Part shown: positions 14,731-22,565 of the stretch, one piece after another
How the letters are laid out: each line of letters begins with the position of its first letter
Numbering within the stretch: position 1 is the first letter of the stretch
NCBI GenBank assembly: GCA_014382445.1
Contig: JACNJS010000024.1
Coordinates: 1-34,981 of the forward strand
DNA from: Bacteroidota bacterium
GTDB lineage: Bacteria > Bacteroidota > Bacteroidia > Bacteroidales > F082
Direction: 5' to 3'
Length of the DNA: 34,981 nt
Notes under the pieces: model-generated
The model's database searches: none
The model's input: only the letters and a program-made list of their open reading frames with translations
Told to the model about the DNA's origin: nothing
Made by a program: the position numbers and the translations under genes

Positions 14731-15035
14731 TTTGCGTTTACGCAAGAATTTGAGATAGTCAAATATATGAAAAAAACTAGTGTTCATGGGAGTATTGTTG
14801 TCCATATCGGCCATCCCTGCAGCAAGCCAGGCTTCATCACCCTTGGTATTTATAGCGTACATGGCAATGCCGGCGACACTATTTTGTACAATAGCATCCT
14901 TAAGGATTTCATCTACTTTCTGCGAAAAAGTGCTATCAGTCACAATGATATCTTCGATAGTTTTTTTGCAGGAATTGGTTAAAAGCGCACAGCTTAAAAA
15001 AAAGCTAAAGGCAATAAATAAGGTAATTTTTTCAT
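14731..15035 (-). pseudogene. N-terminal remnant of a class C beta-lactamase-like serine hydrolase lipoprotein
   Basis: In frame with the Crp-like gene, VDEILKDAIVQNSVAGIAMY and EAWLAAGMADMDNNTPMNTSFF match the N-terminus of class C serine hydrolases. The similarity stops just before where the catalytic SxxK should be. Upstream, an ATG at 15035 begins MKKLPYLLPLAFF, then a stop is hit because a T-run (minus strand) has eight T; nine would continue as LSCALLTNSC, a proper lipobox, in frame with the remnant. So the fragment shows both a homopolymer frameshift and loss of its 3' part by deletion into the Crp gene. It is probably untranslated or non-functional. Confidence 0.7.
14732..14745. promoter_or_regulatory. 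FNR-box-like palindrome at the Crp-like start
   Basis: TTGCGTTTACGCAA has 6-bp perfect arms and the TTG-N8-CAA layout of Crp/Fnr half-sites (compare TTGAT-N4-ATCAA). It ends one base before the ATG at 14730. A dimer bound here could block transcription or translation of its own gene. Confidence 0.5.
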
Positions 15036-15098
15036 TTTTTTGAGATTATGTATGATTAATTAACTGCATCAAAACTAATTCATAAAACTCCATTTCCT

Positions 15099-15114
15099 CT
15101 TAACATATGTTAAG
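15099..15114. promoter_or_regulatory. 16-bp perfect palindrome
   Basis: CTTAACATATGTTAAG is fully self-complementary. It lies 64 nt upstream of the ATG of the hydrolase remnant and downstream of the minus-strand -7 box at 15179-15186, so it would sit in the leader. It is a plausible operator for a dimeric regulator. Confidence 0.4.
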
Positions 15115-15537
15115 AACGTATGAATTATTATTAAAGTGATAAAGCATCAATCTCCACTATTTGGCTATTTTTCATTTACAAAGTTAGTATTATCGGATAT
15201 TTTTCATTTTCGTATGCTTTTTTCCAAACGTAATATAATGACACTTTAAAATAAACTGGTGTGTGCACTTAAGACATACGTTTAACACACAGAAAATGTG
15301 TGTTTTATGAAATATAATTATGATTTATTATTACTACCATATTCTAATAATCTCATTATGAATCTGATAGTAATATCAAGGCCATTTCAATTTACTTAAA
15401 ATATTAATAATAATCTATATTTCAATATATTAACAAGATGTTGTATGTGCATACCCCAGTAAAATAATTTTCTCCTTACACTTTTTTCTTCGTTTATCAA
15501 TTATCTAAATCAGAGATAAAAACTTATTTATTTTCAT

Positions 15538-15545
15538 TACTTTTG
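15538..15545 (+). promoter_or_regulatory. -7 box for the hicBA pair
   Basis: TACTTTTG matches TAnnTTTG and ends 14 nt before the hicB ATG at 15560. No TTTG is present at the -33 distance. Confidence 0.45.
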
Positions 15546-15559
15546 TAAAAACAAAAAAA

Positions 15560-15751
15560 ATGAATACTGAGAAGTTCGTATATTGGCAAGAAGAAAACGT
15601 ATGGCTTGGATACATGAAAGAGTATCCTGATTATTGGACACAGGGAGAAACATTCGAAGAATTAAAAGATAACCTTAAGGATATTTTTTCAGAAATTATT
15701 AGTGGCTCTATCCCAAACATCCGCAAAACAGGCGAACTTGAAATAGCATAA
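15560..15751 (+). CDS. hicB: HicB-family antitoxin (short form)
   Basis: This 63-aa protein is the antitoxin that binds and neutralises HicA. FVYWQEENVWLGYMKEYPDY, TQGETFEELKDNLKDIF and GSIPNIRKTGELEI follow the single partial-RNase-H-like fold of small HicB proteins. It lacks the C-terminal helix-turn-helix or ribbon-helix-helix domain found in longer HicBs, so DNA binding for autoregulation would have to come from elsewhere or be absent. The antitoxin precedes the toxin, opposite to E. coli hicAB. The toxin gene begins 31 nt after the stop. Confidence 0.85.
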   Translation: MNTEKFVYWQEENVWLGYMKEYPDYWTQGETFEELKDNLKDIFSEIISGSIPNIRKTGELEIA

Positions 15752-15782
15752 AGCAGTAGCCATAATTATTTATTCTGTTTTA

Positions 15783-15962
15783 ATGAAACGTAGAGATTTG
15801 ATCAAGAAGCTTGAAGAAGCCAATTGCACACTTATTAGGCATGGAGGAAAACATGACTGGTATAGAAACCAAACAACCAAAATATCTCAACCGATTCCTC
15901 GCCATAAAGAGATTAATGAGCATCTTGCAAATCGGATTTTAATAATGCTCTTGGCTGAATAA
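15783..15962 (+). CDS. hicA: HicA-family mRNA interferase toxin
   Basis: This 59-aa dsRBD-fold toxin cleaves mRNA and stops translation when freed from HicB. MKRRDLIKKLEEANCTLIRH is the typical opening. GGKHDWYRN carries the catalytic His (His24). ISQPIPRHKEINEHLANRIL is the usual C-terminal half. It is full length for the family and shows no frameshift. It lies 31 nt after hicB and 66 nt before the M24 peptidase start. Together the two genes form a complete type II toxin-antitoxin pair. Confidence 0.88.
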   Translation: MKRRDLIKKLEEANCTLIRHGGKHDWYRNQTTKISQPIPRHKEINEHLANRILIMLLAE

Positions 15963-16028
15963 CCAGACTAATAATACAGCCTTTTTTTGACTTTACACTT
16001 TCAAATTGATGACAAAAAAAATAAAAAA

Positions 16029-17423
16029 ATGTTTAAAAAAGAAGTTTACACAGATAGAAGAAACAAATTAAGAGGTGAAATAGGATCGGGCATTGCCTTG
16101 TTTTTAGGAAACGTTGAAGCACCATTTAACTACCTTGCCAACACTTATCATTTTCGTCAGGATAGCCATTTTCTTTACTTTTTTGGATTACAAAATCCGG
16201 GATTTGCAGGAGTAATTGATTTCGATAATGGCAAGGATTATATTTTTGGTAACGATTTCGACATTGATGATATAATATGGATGGGTGTTCAGCCTAAAGT
16301 TACTGACCTCGCCGCAAAAGCAGGTGTTGAAAATACTGCCCCATACGCAGATCTTGCAAAATTATTGGCAAATGCAAAATACGAAGGTCGTCAAATTCAC
16401 TATCTCCCACCCTACCGCGGAGAAACGACCATAGAGTTTTCAGCCCTGCTTGGCATTTCAAATGCTGATGTTAAGCCGGGTGCGTCTGTAGAGCTCATTA
16501 AAGGTGTTGTGAAACTAAAAGAAATTAAAAGCGAAGAAGAAATTGCCGAAATTGAAAAGGCAGTTGATATTGCCTATGAAATGCATACTACTGCTATGAA
16601 AATGGCCATACCCGGAATAGTTGAACAGGAAATAGCAGGAACTATTGAAGGCATATCGCTTGCGCTTGGCGGACCGGTTTCATTCCCGATTATCCTTAGT
16701 CAGAACGGACAAACACTTCATAATCATTATCATGGCAATGTGTTGAAAGTTGGTCGTATGATGGTTACTGATGGTGGTGCCGAAACTCGGGAATGCTATT
16801 CGAGCGATATAACACGTACTGTGCCAGTTGGCGGAAAATTTAACGAGCGTCAGGCTGAAATATATCAAATTGTATTGGATGCAAATATGGGTGCTATTGA
16901 AGCCATTAAACCCGGAATTAAATACCGTGAAGTACATTTTCTAGTTGCCCGAATAATTGTTGACGGACTTAAAAAAGCAGGCCTGATGAAAGGTGACACT
17001 AATGCCGCTGTTGATGCCGGAGCACATACTCTTTTTATGCCTCACGGATTAGGCCATATGATGGGAATGGATGTTCACGACATGGAAAGCCTAGGTGAAA
17101 ATTATGTCGGTTATGATGAAAACACGCAACGAGCTACCGAGTTTGGCACAGCATACTTAAGACTTGGTAAAGAACTTAAACCCGGCTTTGTGCTAACTGT
17201 AGAACCTGGAATTTATTTTATCCCTGATCTTATAGATCAATTCTGGAATGAAGGCAAATACCTGCACTTCATCAACTACGACAAAGTAGAAACTTATAAA
17301 GATTTTGGTGGAATCCGTATTGAAGATGATATATTAGTAACTGAAACTGGGTACCGTGTGCTCGGCAAACCTATTCCAAAAACCATTGAGGAAGTTGAAA
17401 CTTTAATGGCTGAGGGGAGATAA
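16029..17423 (+). CDS. pepP: Xaa-Pro aminopeptidase-type M24B peptidase
   Basis: This cytoplasmic metallopeptidase removes an N-terminal residue preceding proline. The N-terminal AMP_N domain (about 1-165; YHFRQDSHFLYFFG) is followed by a pita-bread catalytic domain. The five metal ligands are visible in context: VTDGGAETRECYSSDITRT (two Asp), HGLGHMMGMDVHD (His), LTVEPGIYF (Glu) and GGIRIEDDILVT (Glu). The 464-aa length fits aminopeptidase P. I prefer the ATG at 16029 over the TTG at 15987, because MFKKEVYTDRRNKL is the usual N-terminus and the intervening codons are low complexity. It converges with the M17 gene. Confidence 0.93.
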   Translation: MFKKEVYTDRRNKLRGEIGSGIALFLGNVEAPFNYLANTYHFRQDSHFLYFFGLQNPGFAGVIDFDNGKDYIFGNDFDIDDIIWMGVQPKVTDLAAKAGVENTAPYADLAKLLANAKYEGRQIHYLPPYRGETTIEFSALLGISNADVKPGASVELIKGVVKLKEIKSEEEIAEIEKAVDIAYEMHTTAMKMAIPGIVEQEIAGTIEGISLALGGPVSFPIILSQNGQTLHNHYHGNVLKVGRMMVTDGGAETRECYSSDITRTVPVGGKFNERQAEIYQIVLDANMGAIEAIKPGIKYREVHFLVARIIVDGLKKAGLMKGDTNAAVDAGAHTLFMPHGLGHMMGMDVHDMESLGENYVGYDENTQRATEFGTAYLRLGKELKPGFVLTVEPGIYFIPDLIDQFWNEGKYLHFINYDKVETYKDFGGIRIEDDILVTETGYRVLGKPIPKTIEEVETLMAEGR

Positions 17424-17503
17424 TGGATAAAGGACATCTATTGTGATGCCATCGCAAAACTTACCCGCCATATCGACTGCAGGGAGATATGCCAGTAGTA
17501 GGA

Positions 17504-18946
17504 TTAAAATTTATTAACCTTCGCCTTTATAAAATCGAAAAACAATCTCACTCCTACACCGGTTCCACCAACAGGACGATATGAGTTCGCCTTGTTTAAA
17601 AATGAAGGTGCTGCAATGTCTAAATGTATATATGGATAATCGGTAAAATGTTCGAGAAACTTAGCAGCTGTAATCGCCCCGGCATCAACACCGCCGATAT
17701 TTTTCATATCAGCAATTTCCGATTTTAGCTGTTCGGAATATTCGTCCCACATAGGGAACTCAACAATTCGCTCAAATACATTATCACCCGCGATTTTAAG
17801 CTTTTCAAACTCCCCTCCAGATTTTACCTTCATTCCTACCATTCCCAACGGACCTATTGCCCTTGCGGCAGCTCCTGTTAGAGTAGCAATATCGATTACC
17901 AATTCAGGCTCATATCTTTTAGCATAGCTAAGCGCATCTGCAAGTATCATGCGTCCTTCTGCATCGGTATTCAACACCTCAACGGTTGAGCCATCATGCA
18001 TTGTTACAATATCGCCGGGAGTATAAGCATTGCCATCGGGGCGGTTATCGGTGGCAGGGATTAAACCAATTACATATACCGGAAGATTCGATTTGGCTAT
18101 GGCGTACATTGCTCCTGCAACTGCAGCTGCGCCAGCCATATCACTTTTCATGGTATCCATAAAATTTGAAGGTTTTAGACTTAGTCCGCCGGTATCGTAA
18201 ACAATTCCCTTGCCTACAAAAATGTATGGCTTACTATTTATGCTGTTTTTTGGTTTCCATTCAAAAATTGAAAAAGTTGGTGGATCAATACTTCCGCGGT
18301 TCACAGCAAGCAATCCTCCCATTTTCAGGCTTTCTATCTTCTTTTTGTTAAAAACTTCAACTTTTGCACCTGATGACTGTCCAAGTAACTTAATCTCTTC
18401 CGACAACTGAATAGCCGTCATATACGAATCAGGTTCGTTAACATAATCCCTTGAATAGTAAACTGCTTCAGTTACAATTTGAAACTCATTAATATCGTGC
18501 TCAGTAATTTCGGGAGAATAAATTTCAATTTTATTAAGGCTATTTGGCTTTTTATGTTCTCCTGTTTTATACTTTAAAAACTGATAATTACTCAATACCA
18601 TACCTTCAGTAAAGGCTAATGTTTCTTCTTTGGAAAAGTGTACCGCATAAACGACAATACGTTTTATTTTAGCTTTATTCACCAAGCCTAGGATTGTACT
18701 ACCTGATTTTCTATAAGCCTCAAGTTTTTTACTTCTGGTTCCTTTGGTATCACAGTAAACAACATAAGTGTGCGTTTTAAACTTATTTACTTCGATTATG
18801 TTATTTTTACCTCTGTGCTCTTTTTTAATATACTTTAGTTCAAGGTCGCTCAAATCCAAACCAATAAGGTCTGAACTATTTTTTACCAAAATAACAGTAT
18901 CAACAGTAGCAGGTTTCCTGTGCGCTTTTTTTATTATGGTATTCAT
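17504..18946 (-). CDS. pepA: leucyl aminopeptidase, M17 family
   Basis: This two-metal cytoplasmic aminopeptidase is usually hexameric and releases N-terminal leucine and other residues. The C-terminal catalytic domain carries FVGKGIVYDTGGLSLKPS (Lys and Asp ligands), MKSDMAGAAAV (Asp) and NTDAEGRMILADAL (Asp, Glu and the catalytic Arg), which is the M17 signature. The N-terminal macro-like domain (about 1-160) is divergent. The 480-aa length is normal. A TATATTTG -7 box (18969-18976) lies 23 nt upstream, so it is likely transcribed on its own. Confidence 0.95.
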   Translation of the reverse strand: MNTIIKKAHRKPATVDTVILVKNSSDLIGLDLSDLELKYIKKEHRGKNNIIEVNKFKTHTYVVYCDTKGTRSKKLEAYRKSGSTILGLVNKAKIKRIVVYAVHFSKEETLAFTEGMVLSNYQFLKYKTGEHKKPNSLNKIEIYSPEITEHDINEFQIVTEAVYYSRDYVNEPDSYMTAIQLSEEIKLLGQSSGAKVEVFNKKKIESLKMGGLLAVNRGSIDPPTFSIFEWKPKNSINSKPYIFVGKGIVYDTGGLSLKPSNFMDTMKSDMAGAAAVAGAMYAIAKSNLPVYVIGLIPATDNRPDGNAYTPGDIVTMHDGSTVEVLNTDAEGRMILADALSYAKRYEPELVIDIATLTGAAARAIGPLGMVGMKVKSGGEFEKLKIAGDNVFERIVEFPMWDEYSEQLKSEIADMKNIGGVDAGAITAAKFLEHFTDYPYIHLDIAAPSFLNKANSYRPVGGTGVGVRLFFDFIKAKVNKF

Positions 18947-18968
18947 TAATTTGATTTTTAGATTTTTG

Positions 18969-18976
18969 CAAATATA
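18969..18976 (-). promoter_or_regulatory. -7 box for the M17 aminopeptidase
   Basis: CAAATATA on the plus strand is TATATTTG on the minus strand, an exact TAnnTTTG match ending 23 nt from the ATG at 18946. TTTA at the 19-nt spacing (18996-18999) is a partial -33 element. Confidence 0.5.
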
Positions 18977-18999
18977 CTGTTTGTATTTGAGAAATTAAA

Positions 19000-19016
19000 C
19001 CCAAACTGAAGTTGGG
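19000..19016 (-). terminator. weak hairpin after waaA
   Basis: CCCAA and TTGGG form a 5-bp stem with TTTAATTT after it on the minus strand, between the waaA stop and the M17 promoter box. The stem is short, so termination here is only a possibility. Confidence 0.25.
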
Positions 19017-19049
19017 ATTTGCCTTGACTGGGATTTTTAGGCAACATAG

Positions 19050-20297
19050 CTACCCAGCAATAATATACTCCTTTACTTTGTTGATAATCAATTGAGTGGC
19101 TCCTGCATTTTCACGAACATATCTTTTGGCAGTAGATGCACATTCTTTGTAGGCATTTTCGTTAGTCATTAATTTATCAAAAACTGCTAAACATTCTTTA
19201 GAATTATTAATCGGAAATCCTCCACCATTTTCCTTTAATTCAACAGCTTCGTGAAAACGCTTGTAATTTGGACCAAATATAACAGGAACACCATATGTTG
19301 TGGCCTCCAATAAGTTATGTATACCAACGCCAAAGCCACCACCTATAAAAGCAATATCAGCATAGCGATATAACATTGATAACATACCAATGCTGTCAAT
19401 AATCAGTACTTTCCTTTGCTCAAAATTATATGTGGAAGCATTGGAATACAAAACAGGATTATAATTTTCAAACCTGTTGAGAATAGCATCAATATGCTCC
19501 TTATTTATTAAATGCGGCGCGATTATTAGCTTGAAGTCAATCTTGGAATTAAGAATCAGTTCATGTATAATCTTTTCGTCGGGTTGCCATGTGCTTCCTG
19601 CTATCAATAAACTGGATGCTCCCTTAAATTGTTCAATAACAGGATAGGAAACAAGTTGGTCAGGTAATTGAAGCACTCTGTCGAAACGGGTATCACCACT
19701 AACTTTGGCATGATAAATACCGATACTATCAAGCAGATCAATTGATTCTTCATTCTGAACAAATAGATGTGTTGCCTTATTTATCTGCCTGACATACCAT
19801 TTCCCCCATGGTTTGAAAAAATGTTGCGATGGGCGGAAAATTACTGAGACAAAAATCAAAGGAATTTTCTGGCGATAAAGTTCATCGATATAATTAAACC
19901 AAAACTCATATTTAACAAATATCACCAGTTTCGGATTTATATAACTTACAAACTGTCGTGCATTTTTTATGGTATCAATTGGGAGATAGTAAACATTATC
20001 GGCATATTCATAATTTTTACGAACCTCATATCCGGAGGGGGAAAAAAAAGTAAGCACTATTCTATGGTCGGGATAGGTTGCTCGCAGCATTTCAATTACA
20101 GGTCGGCCTTGTTCAAATTCGCCCAGGCTTGCACAATGAACCCAAATATTCTGATTACCTGATGTTTGCTCATCCTTAATTTGAGAGAAAAGATCTTTTC
20201 GGCCATCAACCCATTGCCTGGCTTTTGGATTAAAAACTGAAGCTACCCTAATGACCTTAGAATAGAGGAAAATGAAGATGTTATAGAGTACTTTCAT
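19050..20297 (-). CDS. waaA: 3-deoxy-D-manno-octulosonic acid (Kdo) transferase
   Basis: WaaA transfers Kdo from CMP-Kdo to lipid IVA at the inner face of the cytoplasmic membrane, starting the LPS inner core. The N-terminal membrane-associated helix is followed by WVHCASLGEFEQGRP with the catalytic Glu60. FTFFSPSGYEVRK, FVKYEFWFNYI, IAGSTWQPDEKII, GGGFGVGIHNLLEA and GVPVIFGPNYKRFHEA are typical of this GT-B glycosyltransferase family. The 415-aa length is normal. An interspersed palindrome follows upstream in the spacer, then an outer-membrane protein gene on the same strand. Confidence 0.95.
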   Translation of the reverse strand: MKVLYNIFIFLYSKVIRVASVFNPKARQWVDGRKDLFSQIKDEQTSGNQNIWVHCASLGEFEQGRPVIEMLRATYPDHRIVLTFFSPSGYEVRKNYEYADNVYYLPIDTIKNARQFVSYINPKLVIFVKYEFWFNYIDELYRQKIPLIFVSVIFRPSQHFFKPWGKWYVRQINKATHLFVQNEESIDLLDSIGIYHAKVSGDTRFDRVLQLPDQLVSYPVIEQFKGASSLLIAGSTWQPDEKIIHELILNSKIDFKLIIAPHLINKEHIDAILNRFENYNPVLYSNASTYNFEQRKVLIIDSIGMLSMLYRYADIAFIGGGFGVGIHNLLEATTYGVPVIFGPNYKRFHEAVELKENGGGFPINNSKECLAVFDKLMTNENAYKECASTAKRYVRENAGATQLIINKVKEYIIAG

Positions 20298-20338
20298 TTA
20301 ATTAAGTTCATCTCCTTAAGTAATAAATATCAAATTAC

Positions 20339-20455
20339 AAGCACCAAAATCCAGATAAATCTCAATGACCAAAAAATTAATATTCAAAACTGTTTTCAAA
20401 ATTGATTATTAATTTTTGGATCTATTTGATATTTGTTTTTTGATATTTGGTGCTT
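20339..20455. repeat. interspersed nested palindromic element
   Basis: The outer arms AAGCACCAAA (20339-20348) and TTTGGTGCTT (20446-20455) are perfect 10-bp complements. Inner arms CCAAAAAATTAAT (20369-20381) and ATTAATTTTTGG (20408-20419) also pair with one bulge. The whole 117 bp folds as one long interrupted stem. It resembles a dispersed repeat I know from other genomes, with AAGCACCAAA-type termini. It fills most of the 192-nt gap between waaA and the barrel protein gene. Confidence 0.75.
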
Positions 20456-20489
20456 CATTTCAGCAATTACTTAACCTCAAAGTAAATAC

Positions 20490-21248
20490 TTAGTTATAAT
20501 AGAACTTATCGGGTGCCCTTTTATAAATTGGCAGCATCCACCCGATTTTTATACCAATGAAATAATCAAAATATTTGTTGTCATCCTGTTTCATTGTACT
20601 GAAATTCCAGTCGCGGAGACTTTGTGTGAATGCCTGATGAAACTCAAACCCTGCATAGAAATTAGTATAGCGGGAATTATCCATATAGAACCATCCAATA
20701 AACTGGTTTAACGAAAAACCGCCCGTTAACATATCATAACCGAGTGCATAATCGTCAGAAATTTGAGGAGCCGTCCTGTGCTGATTATCAATTTTCATTC
20801 GATGTACGAGAGAGCCCACACCCGCTGTAATCATCAGCCCCGAGTTAGGGTTTGGATTTAATACCGGCAGAATCTTTCCAAAACTAAAATTTACATTGTA
20901 CCCTCTTTCATACAATGCGTATAAAGCATAAGTTCCGTTACCATCTATTATAAAACCATCCTGTGTTTCCACCATCCACAAAATTGAATCTGCATTTTTG
21001 ATATCGCTTCCAAAAATAAAGTTTCCGTCGAGCGAGAAAATAAAGTTTTTAGATGTATGGTACTTTAGGCCAATGCCAATTGTTGAATTATCGCCGTACC
21101 TCTTCGCAATATCGCCTCCGGGAAACTGGAAGGAATAAGAAACATGCGGAATAAATGCAGGCACAACCGAATCTCTAACATTTACCTGTGCCTTTAAAGA
21201 TATCAAAGCAAAAGAAACTAATACTAAAAGCAGTACTCTTTTATGCAT
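20490..21248 (-). CDS. outer-membrane beta-barrel protein of unknown function
   Basis: The 252-aa product has a signal peptide (MHKRVLLLVLVSFALISLKAQ, cleavage near residue 20). After it come alternating amphipathic strands with aromatic girdles (IGIGLKYHTSKNFIFSLDGN; YNVNFSFGKILPV; FYAGFEFHQAF; YFIGIKIGWMLPIY), as in small outer-membrane barrels. No named family was recognised with certainty. A TATCTTTG -7 box (21274-21281) lies 26 nt upstream, and the gene is divergent from the sugar gene cluster. Its position next to waaA may hint at an envelope role, but that is inference. Confidence 0.7.
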   Translation of the reverse strand: MHKRVLLLVLVSFALISLKAQVNVRDSVVPAFIPHVSYSFQFPGGDIAKRYGDNSTIGIGLKYHTSKNFIFSLDGNFIFGSDIKNADSILWMVETQDGFIIDGNGTYALYALYERGYNVNFSFGKILPVLNPNPNSGLMITAGVGSLVHRMKIDNQHRTAPQISDDYALGYDMLTGGFSLNQFIGWFYMDNSRYTNFYAGFEFHQAFTQSLRDWNFSTMKQDDNKYFDYFIGIKIGWMLPIYKRAPDKFYYN

Positions 21249-21273
21249 ATAAGAATTGGATATTGATTTGAAG

Positions 21274-21281
21274 CAAAGATA
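21274..21281 (-). promoter_or_regulatory. -7 box for the barrel protein gene
   Basis: CAAAGATA on the plus strand is TATCTTTG on the minus strand, an exact TAnnTTTG match 26 nt before the ATG at 21248. No -33 TTTG was found. Confidence 0.4.
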
Positions 21282-21334
21282 CGGGATTTATTTTAGGTTT
21301 TAGATGTGTTGTTTTGGGGTATTAATGCCATTTT

Positions 21335-21361
21335 TCAACTTTTTACTTTCAACTTTTTACT
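21335..21361. repeat. 13-bp direct repeat, period 14
   Basis: TCAACTTTTTACT occurs at 21335-21347 and again at 21349-21361, between the divergent promoters of the barrel protein and aminotransferase genes. It overlaps the region where a -33 element for the latter would lie. Confidence 0.6.
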
Positions 21362-21379
21362 ATTACCAATCATCTTAAC

Positions 21380-21387
21380 TATATTTG
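21380..21387 (+). promoter_or_regulatory. -7 box for the surface-sugar cluster
   Basis: TATATTTG is an exact TAnnTTTG match, 34 nt before the ATG at 21421; TTTA stands 20 nt upstream. It covers the TTG at 21385, which argues against that codon as the aminotransferase start. Confidence 0.5.
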
Positions 21388-21420
21388 CATATTCTTGTAA
21401 AACAGTTAACAATAAAATTT

Positions 21421-22554
21421 ATGATTAAACACAATATGGTTGATCTGGTTAGTCAATACAGTAAAATAAAAGGGGAAATCGACAACGCAATAATGAATGT
21501 AATTGCTGAAGCATCATTCATAAATGGTCCGGCTGTTAAAACATTTCAAAAGAGTTTTGAAGAATACTTAAATGTAAAGCATGTAATCCCTTGTGCCAAC
21601 GGAACTGATGCCTTGCAGGTTGCCTTGATGGCTCTTGATCTGAAACCCGACGATGAGATAATAACAACTTCTTTTACATTTATTGCTACAGTTGAAGTTA
21701 TTGGCTTGCTGAAATTAACCCCCGTACTAGTTGATGTTCACCCCGACACTTTTAATATTGATCCGGAGGCTGTGGAACGTGCTATAACTGCAAAAACTAA
21801 AGCTATCATTCCAGTTCATCTTTTCGGACAAAGTGCTGATATACATGCAATAATAAAAATCGCACAAAAACACAATCTTTATATTATTGAAGATACCGCT
21901 CAGGCCATAGGGGCTGATTTTACCTGTCCGGAAACGGGTAAAACTAAAAAAATTGGCACTTTCGGCCACATCGGCTGCACATCTTTCTTCCCATCGAAAA
22001 ATCTGGGGGCGTTTGGTGATGGAGGTGCTATATTTACAAACAATGATGATCTTGCCGAAAAAATGAAAATGATAGTAAACCATGGCATGACTGTAAGATA
22101 TTACCATGATGAGATAGGAGTAAACTCTCGTCTCGACAGTATTCAGGCTGCCATACTTGACATCAAACTCGAATATTTGGATGATTACACAAAAGCACGT
22201 CAGGAGGCAGCAGCGTATTATAATAATGCATTTGCAGATCATCCTAAAATTACAACACCGGTAACTGGTGCTTCTACTACTCATGTTTTCCATCAATATA
22301 CGCTGGTACTAAACGACGTTGACCGGGAAGGATTGATGCAGCACCTTGCAGACAAAGGTATTGCTTCGGCAATTTACTACCCTGTTCCATTACATCTTCA
22401 AAAAGCTTATCTGGATCCACGTTATAAGGAAGGTGATTTCCCTATTACAGAAAGGCTTAGCAAATCGGTAATATCTTTGCCTATTCATACAGAACTCACT
22501 CCTGAAATTCAGAAAGAAATAACTGATGCTGTTTTGGAGTTTGTTGACAAATAA
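21421..22554 (+). CDS. DegT/DnrJ/EryC1-type sugar aminotransferase (WbpE-like)
   Basis: This PLP enzyme transfers an amino group to a nucleotide-linked keto-sugar for surface polysaccharide. The fold-type I features are visible: CANGTDALQVAL (PLP phosphate region), SFTFIATVEVI, IIEDTAQAIGA (Asp158 to the pyridine N) and SFFPSKNLGAFGDGG with Schiff-base Lys193. The 377-aa length is standard. The next gene, 11 nt away, is a WbpD-like N-acetyltransferase, which suggests UDP-2,3-diacetamido-uronic acid synthesis. The WbpA and WbpB dehydrogenases are not in the window. I start it at the ATG at 21421, downstream of a good -7 box. Confidence 0.9.
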   Translation: MIKHNMVDLVSQYSKIKGEIDNAIMNVIAEASFINGPAVKTFQKSFEEYLNVKHVIPCANGTDALQVALMALDLKPDDEIITTSFTFIATVEVIGLLKLTPVLVDVHPDTFNIDPEAVERAITAKTKAIIPVHLFGQSADIHAIIKIAQKHNLYIIEDTAQAIGADFTCPETGKTKKIGTFGHIGCTSFFPSKNLGAFGDGGAIFTNNDDLAEKMKMIVNHGMTVRYYHDEIGVNSRLDSIQAAILDIKLEYLDDYTKARQEAAAYYNNAFADHPKITTPVTGASTTHVFHQYTLVLNDVDREGLMQHLADKGIASAIYYPVPLHLQKAYLDPRYKEGDFPITERLSKSVISLPIHTELTPEIQKEITDAVLEFVDK

Positions 22555-22565
22555 GATTATTGAAT

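Larger units (their letters stand above)
15036..15559. other. AT-rich non-coding spacer with two symmetric motifs
   Basis: No convincing gene was seen in these 524 nt. They hold a 16-bp perfect palindrome (15099-15114, CTTAACATATGTTAAG), a minus-strand TAACTTTG -7 box (15179-15186) that could drive the hydrolase remnant and Crp gene, an 8-bp-stem hairpin (15284-15304, AACACACA-GAAAA-TGTGTGTT), and the hicB promoter box (15538-15545). Confidence 0.6.

Noticed and set aside
17469-17491. CATATC...GATATG inverted repeat between the M24 and M17 genes
   Set aside because: The stem is only 6 bp with an 11-nt loop and no T-run, so it is too weak to call a terminator; it may be a relic of a dispersed repeat.
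21727-22296. 189-codon minus-strand frame inside the aminotransferase gene
   Set aside because: The plus-strand frame has a complete PLP-enzyme motif set; the reverse frame has none and is a shadow.
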